Source: Patescibacteria group bacterium
GTDB taxonomy: Bacteria; Patescibacteriota; Microgenomatia; UBA8517
Assembly: GCA_018826545.1 (NCBI GenBank)
Contig: JAHKAL010000049.1
Span: 1-22,117, forward strand
Direction of reading: 5' to 3'
DNA: 22,117 nt
In this document: positions 21,286 to 22,117 of the stretch, one piece after another
Layout: every line of letters begins with the position of its first letter
Numbering within the stretch: the first letter of the stretch is position 1
The notes under the pieces: model-generated
Database searches by the model: none
Seen by the model: the letters and a program-made list of their open reading frames with translations, nothing else
Told to the model about the DNA's origin: nothing
Program-made: the position numbers and the translations under genes

Positions 21286-22117
21286 TGACTCATTAAACCA
21301 TATTGAGTCAACACCTGGCTAACTCCAGATGAAACAGTTTCCAAAGCACTTTTCGATGTTTCTCCACCATTGACAGCTGTTACACCATCTTCAAAGTATT
21401 TTGATAAAAGAGTATTTATTCCAGTTGGACCATCCCAGGTTCTACTATAGAGATGCCAGCTTTGAGCATTTGGTGCATCTGAAATAATTACACCTACAAT
21501 TGGATCATTTACAAGAAGATTTGCCATGTCAACTCTTGAGTAAGGCTCGCCAAAAAGCCTAACCTTAGATGCGTTTTGATAAAGTTTTTGCAAACTTTCT
21601 TTTGTAGAAAGAAATTTCAAAAAATCCCAAGCAACTAATTTATTTTGTGACTTAGACCAAACGCCCTCCACCCAATAACTTGCATAAGAAATACCTAAAT
21701 CACTTGAAGAAGCCTTAGGTAGCTGAGGAATACTAATAGCTCTAACTTTTAAATTCGGATTTTGTTGGAGAATTTCAAATATTCTCCAGCTTGGAGCAAA
21801 ATACATAGCTAACTTTCCCGCTGCAAATTCAGTTGTTGATGGTGCGAGTGTTTGATCCCATACCCCATCAACAGAGGAAAAAATAGTAAAAAAAGTTAAA
21901 GCATCCTCAGCAAGTTTTCCTGTTGGATTTGATAAATTAACTCCATTTTGAAGCATCATTAAAGCCAAAATTTCTTGCCAGTGATCTACGTTTTCCACCC
22001 TACCCAAAGCCACTCCTGCTTGAGTTATAATTCCATTTTCATCTTTGACTGTCAATTCTCTTGCTACACTTCTTAGTTCATCCCAAGTTTTTGGAGGAGT
22101 TTTTCCTGCAGCAGAAA
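21282..22117 (-). CDS. ABC-type extracellular solute-binding protein, family 1 (5' end outside window)
   Basis: 277 residues visible; the frame is open to the window edge, so the N-terminus with any signal peptide or lipobox lies beyond 22117. An in-frame TTG at 22055 is only an internal codon, because the coding frame continues upstream with the family-typical PPKTWDELRSVARELT. Other signatures: FAAGKLAMYFAPSWRIFEI, SYWVEGVWSKSQNKLVAWDFLKFL and ESLQKLYQN, all characteristic of sugar-type (MalE/UgpB-like) binding proteins that hand substrates to ABC permeases. The substrate cannot be read. The next gene downstream is a nucleotidyltransferase rather than a permease; permease genes could lie upstream, outside the window. 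Confidence 0.88.
   Translation of the reverse strand, partial: SAAGKTPPKTWDELRSVARELTVKDENGIITQAGVALGRVENVDHWQEILALMMLQNGVNLSNPTGKLAEDALTFFTIFSSVDGVWDQTLAPSTTEFAAGKLAMYFAPSWRIFEILQQNPNLKVRAISIPQLPKASSSDLGISYASYWVEGVWSKSQNKLVAWDFLKFLSTKESLQKLYQNASKVRLFGEPYSRVDMANLLVNDPIVGVIISDAPNAQSWHLYSRTWDGPTGINTLLSKYFEDGVTAVNGGETSKSALETVSSGVSQVLTQYGLMSQ

Noticed and set aside
22053..22055. TTG at 22055 as the start of the solute-binding protein
   Set aside because: The frame stays open to the window edge with family-typical sequence (PPKTWDELRS), so this codon is internal.
1..22117. CRISPR arrays, insertion sequences, integrases, prophage or toxin-antitoxin modules
   Set aside because: No spaced direct repeats, transposase or integrase motifs, or terminal inverted repeats were seen on either strand. 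The window looks like ordinary core chromosome.
1..22117. UGA recoding, as in Gracilibacteria or Absconditabacteria
   Set aside because: Several clear genes end at UGA with correct family C-termini (for example groES and the second FemAB gene), and no core gene needs read-through.

Overview
The window is a compact, strongly AT-rich bacterial chromosome segment. UGA is an ordinary stop codon here (for example at 2124-2126 and 20011-20013). Neighbouring genes often abut or overlap by 1-8 bases, and no gap between genes exceeds about 140 bp. Several features fit a Candidate Phyla Radiation (Patescibacteria) genome, most likely Microgenomates-like: tandem FemAB enzymes, a YerC/YecD-type TrpR relative, a WecA homologue with an unusual catalytic loop, a UbiA-type phosphoribosyltransferase, and a tRNA-Cys without encoded CCA. 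That placement rests on protein character recalled from memory, not on a phylogeny.

Layout. 1-3197 (+): the C-terminal half of a UvrD/PcrA helicase, two FemAB-like aminoacyltransferases and a DUF3850/ASCH protein, all tightly coupled. 3198-7492 (-): RmuC, CutA and a 979-residue UvrD-type helicase fused to an iron-sulfur PD-(D/E)XK nuclease. 7524-9749 (+): a small membrane protein, a TrpR-like regulator and methionyl-tRNA synthetase. 9752-16162: envelope glycan genes, comprising a membrane GT2, a UDP-glucuronate decarboxylase-like enzyme (-), a GT39-like GT-C enzyme, a small membrane protein, a WecA/TagO-like transferase and a UbiA-type decaprenyl-phosphate phosphoribosyltransferase. 16167-16997 (-): a membrane-anchored PEGA-PEGA-SH3 protein. 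17135-17209: tRNA-Cys(GCA). 17346-18269 (+): an M23 peptidase and an unknown 81-residue protein. 18390-20325 (-): groES-groEL behind a CIRCE operator. 20437-22117 (-): a sugar-type ABC solute-binding protein (5' end outside the window) overlapping a nucleotidyltransferase-domain gene.

How it fits together. Much of the window concerns the cell envelope: peptide cross-bridge enzymes, polyprenyl-phosphate-linked sugar initiation (WecA and the UbiA enzyme drawing on the same lipid carrier), glycosyltransferases, nucleotide-sugar supply, a peptidoglycan hydrolase and an envelope anchor protein. The rest is DNA repair, translation and protein folding.

The most notable non-coding signal is a recurrent promoter arrangement. 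Before at least seven genes a sigma70-like -10 box sits so close to the start codon that the predicted transcript begins 0-4 bases before it, implying leaderless mRNAs. Two other promoters (groES and the M23 peptidase) instead start transcription at the first or second base of a hairpin followed by a T-run, like a minimal leader attenuator.
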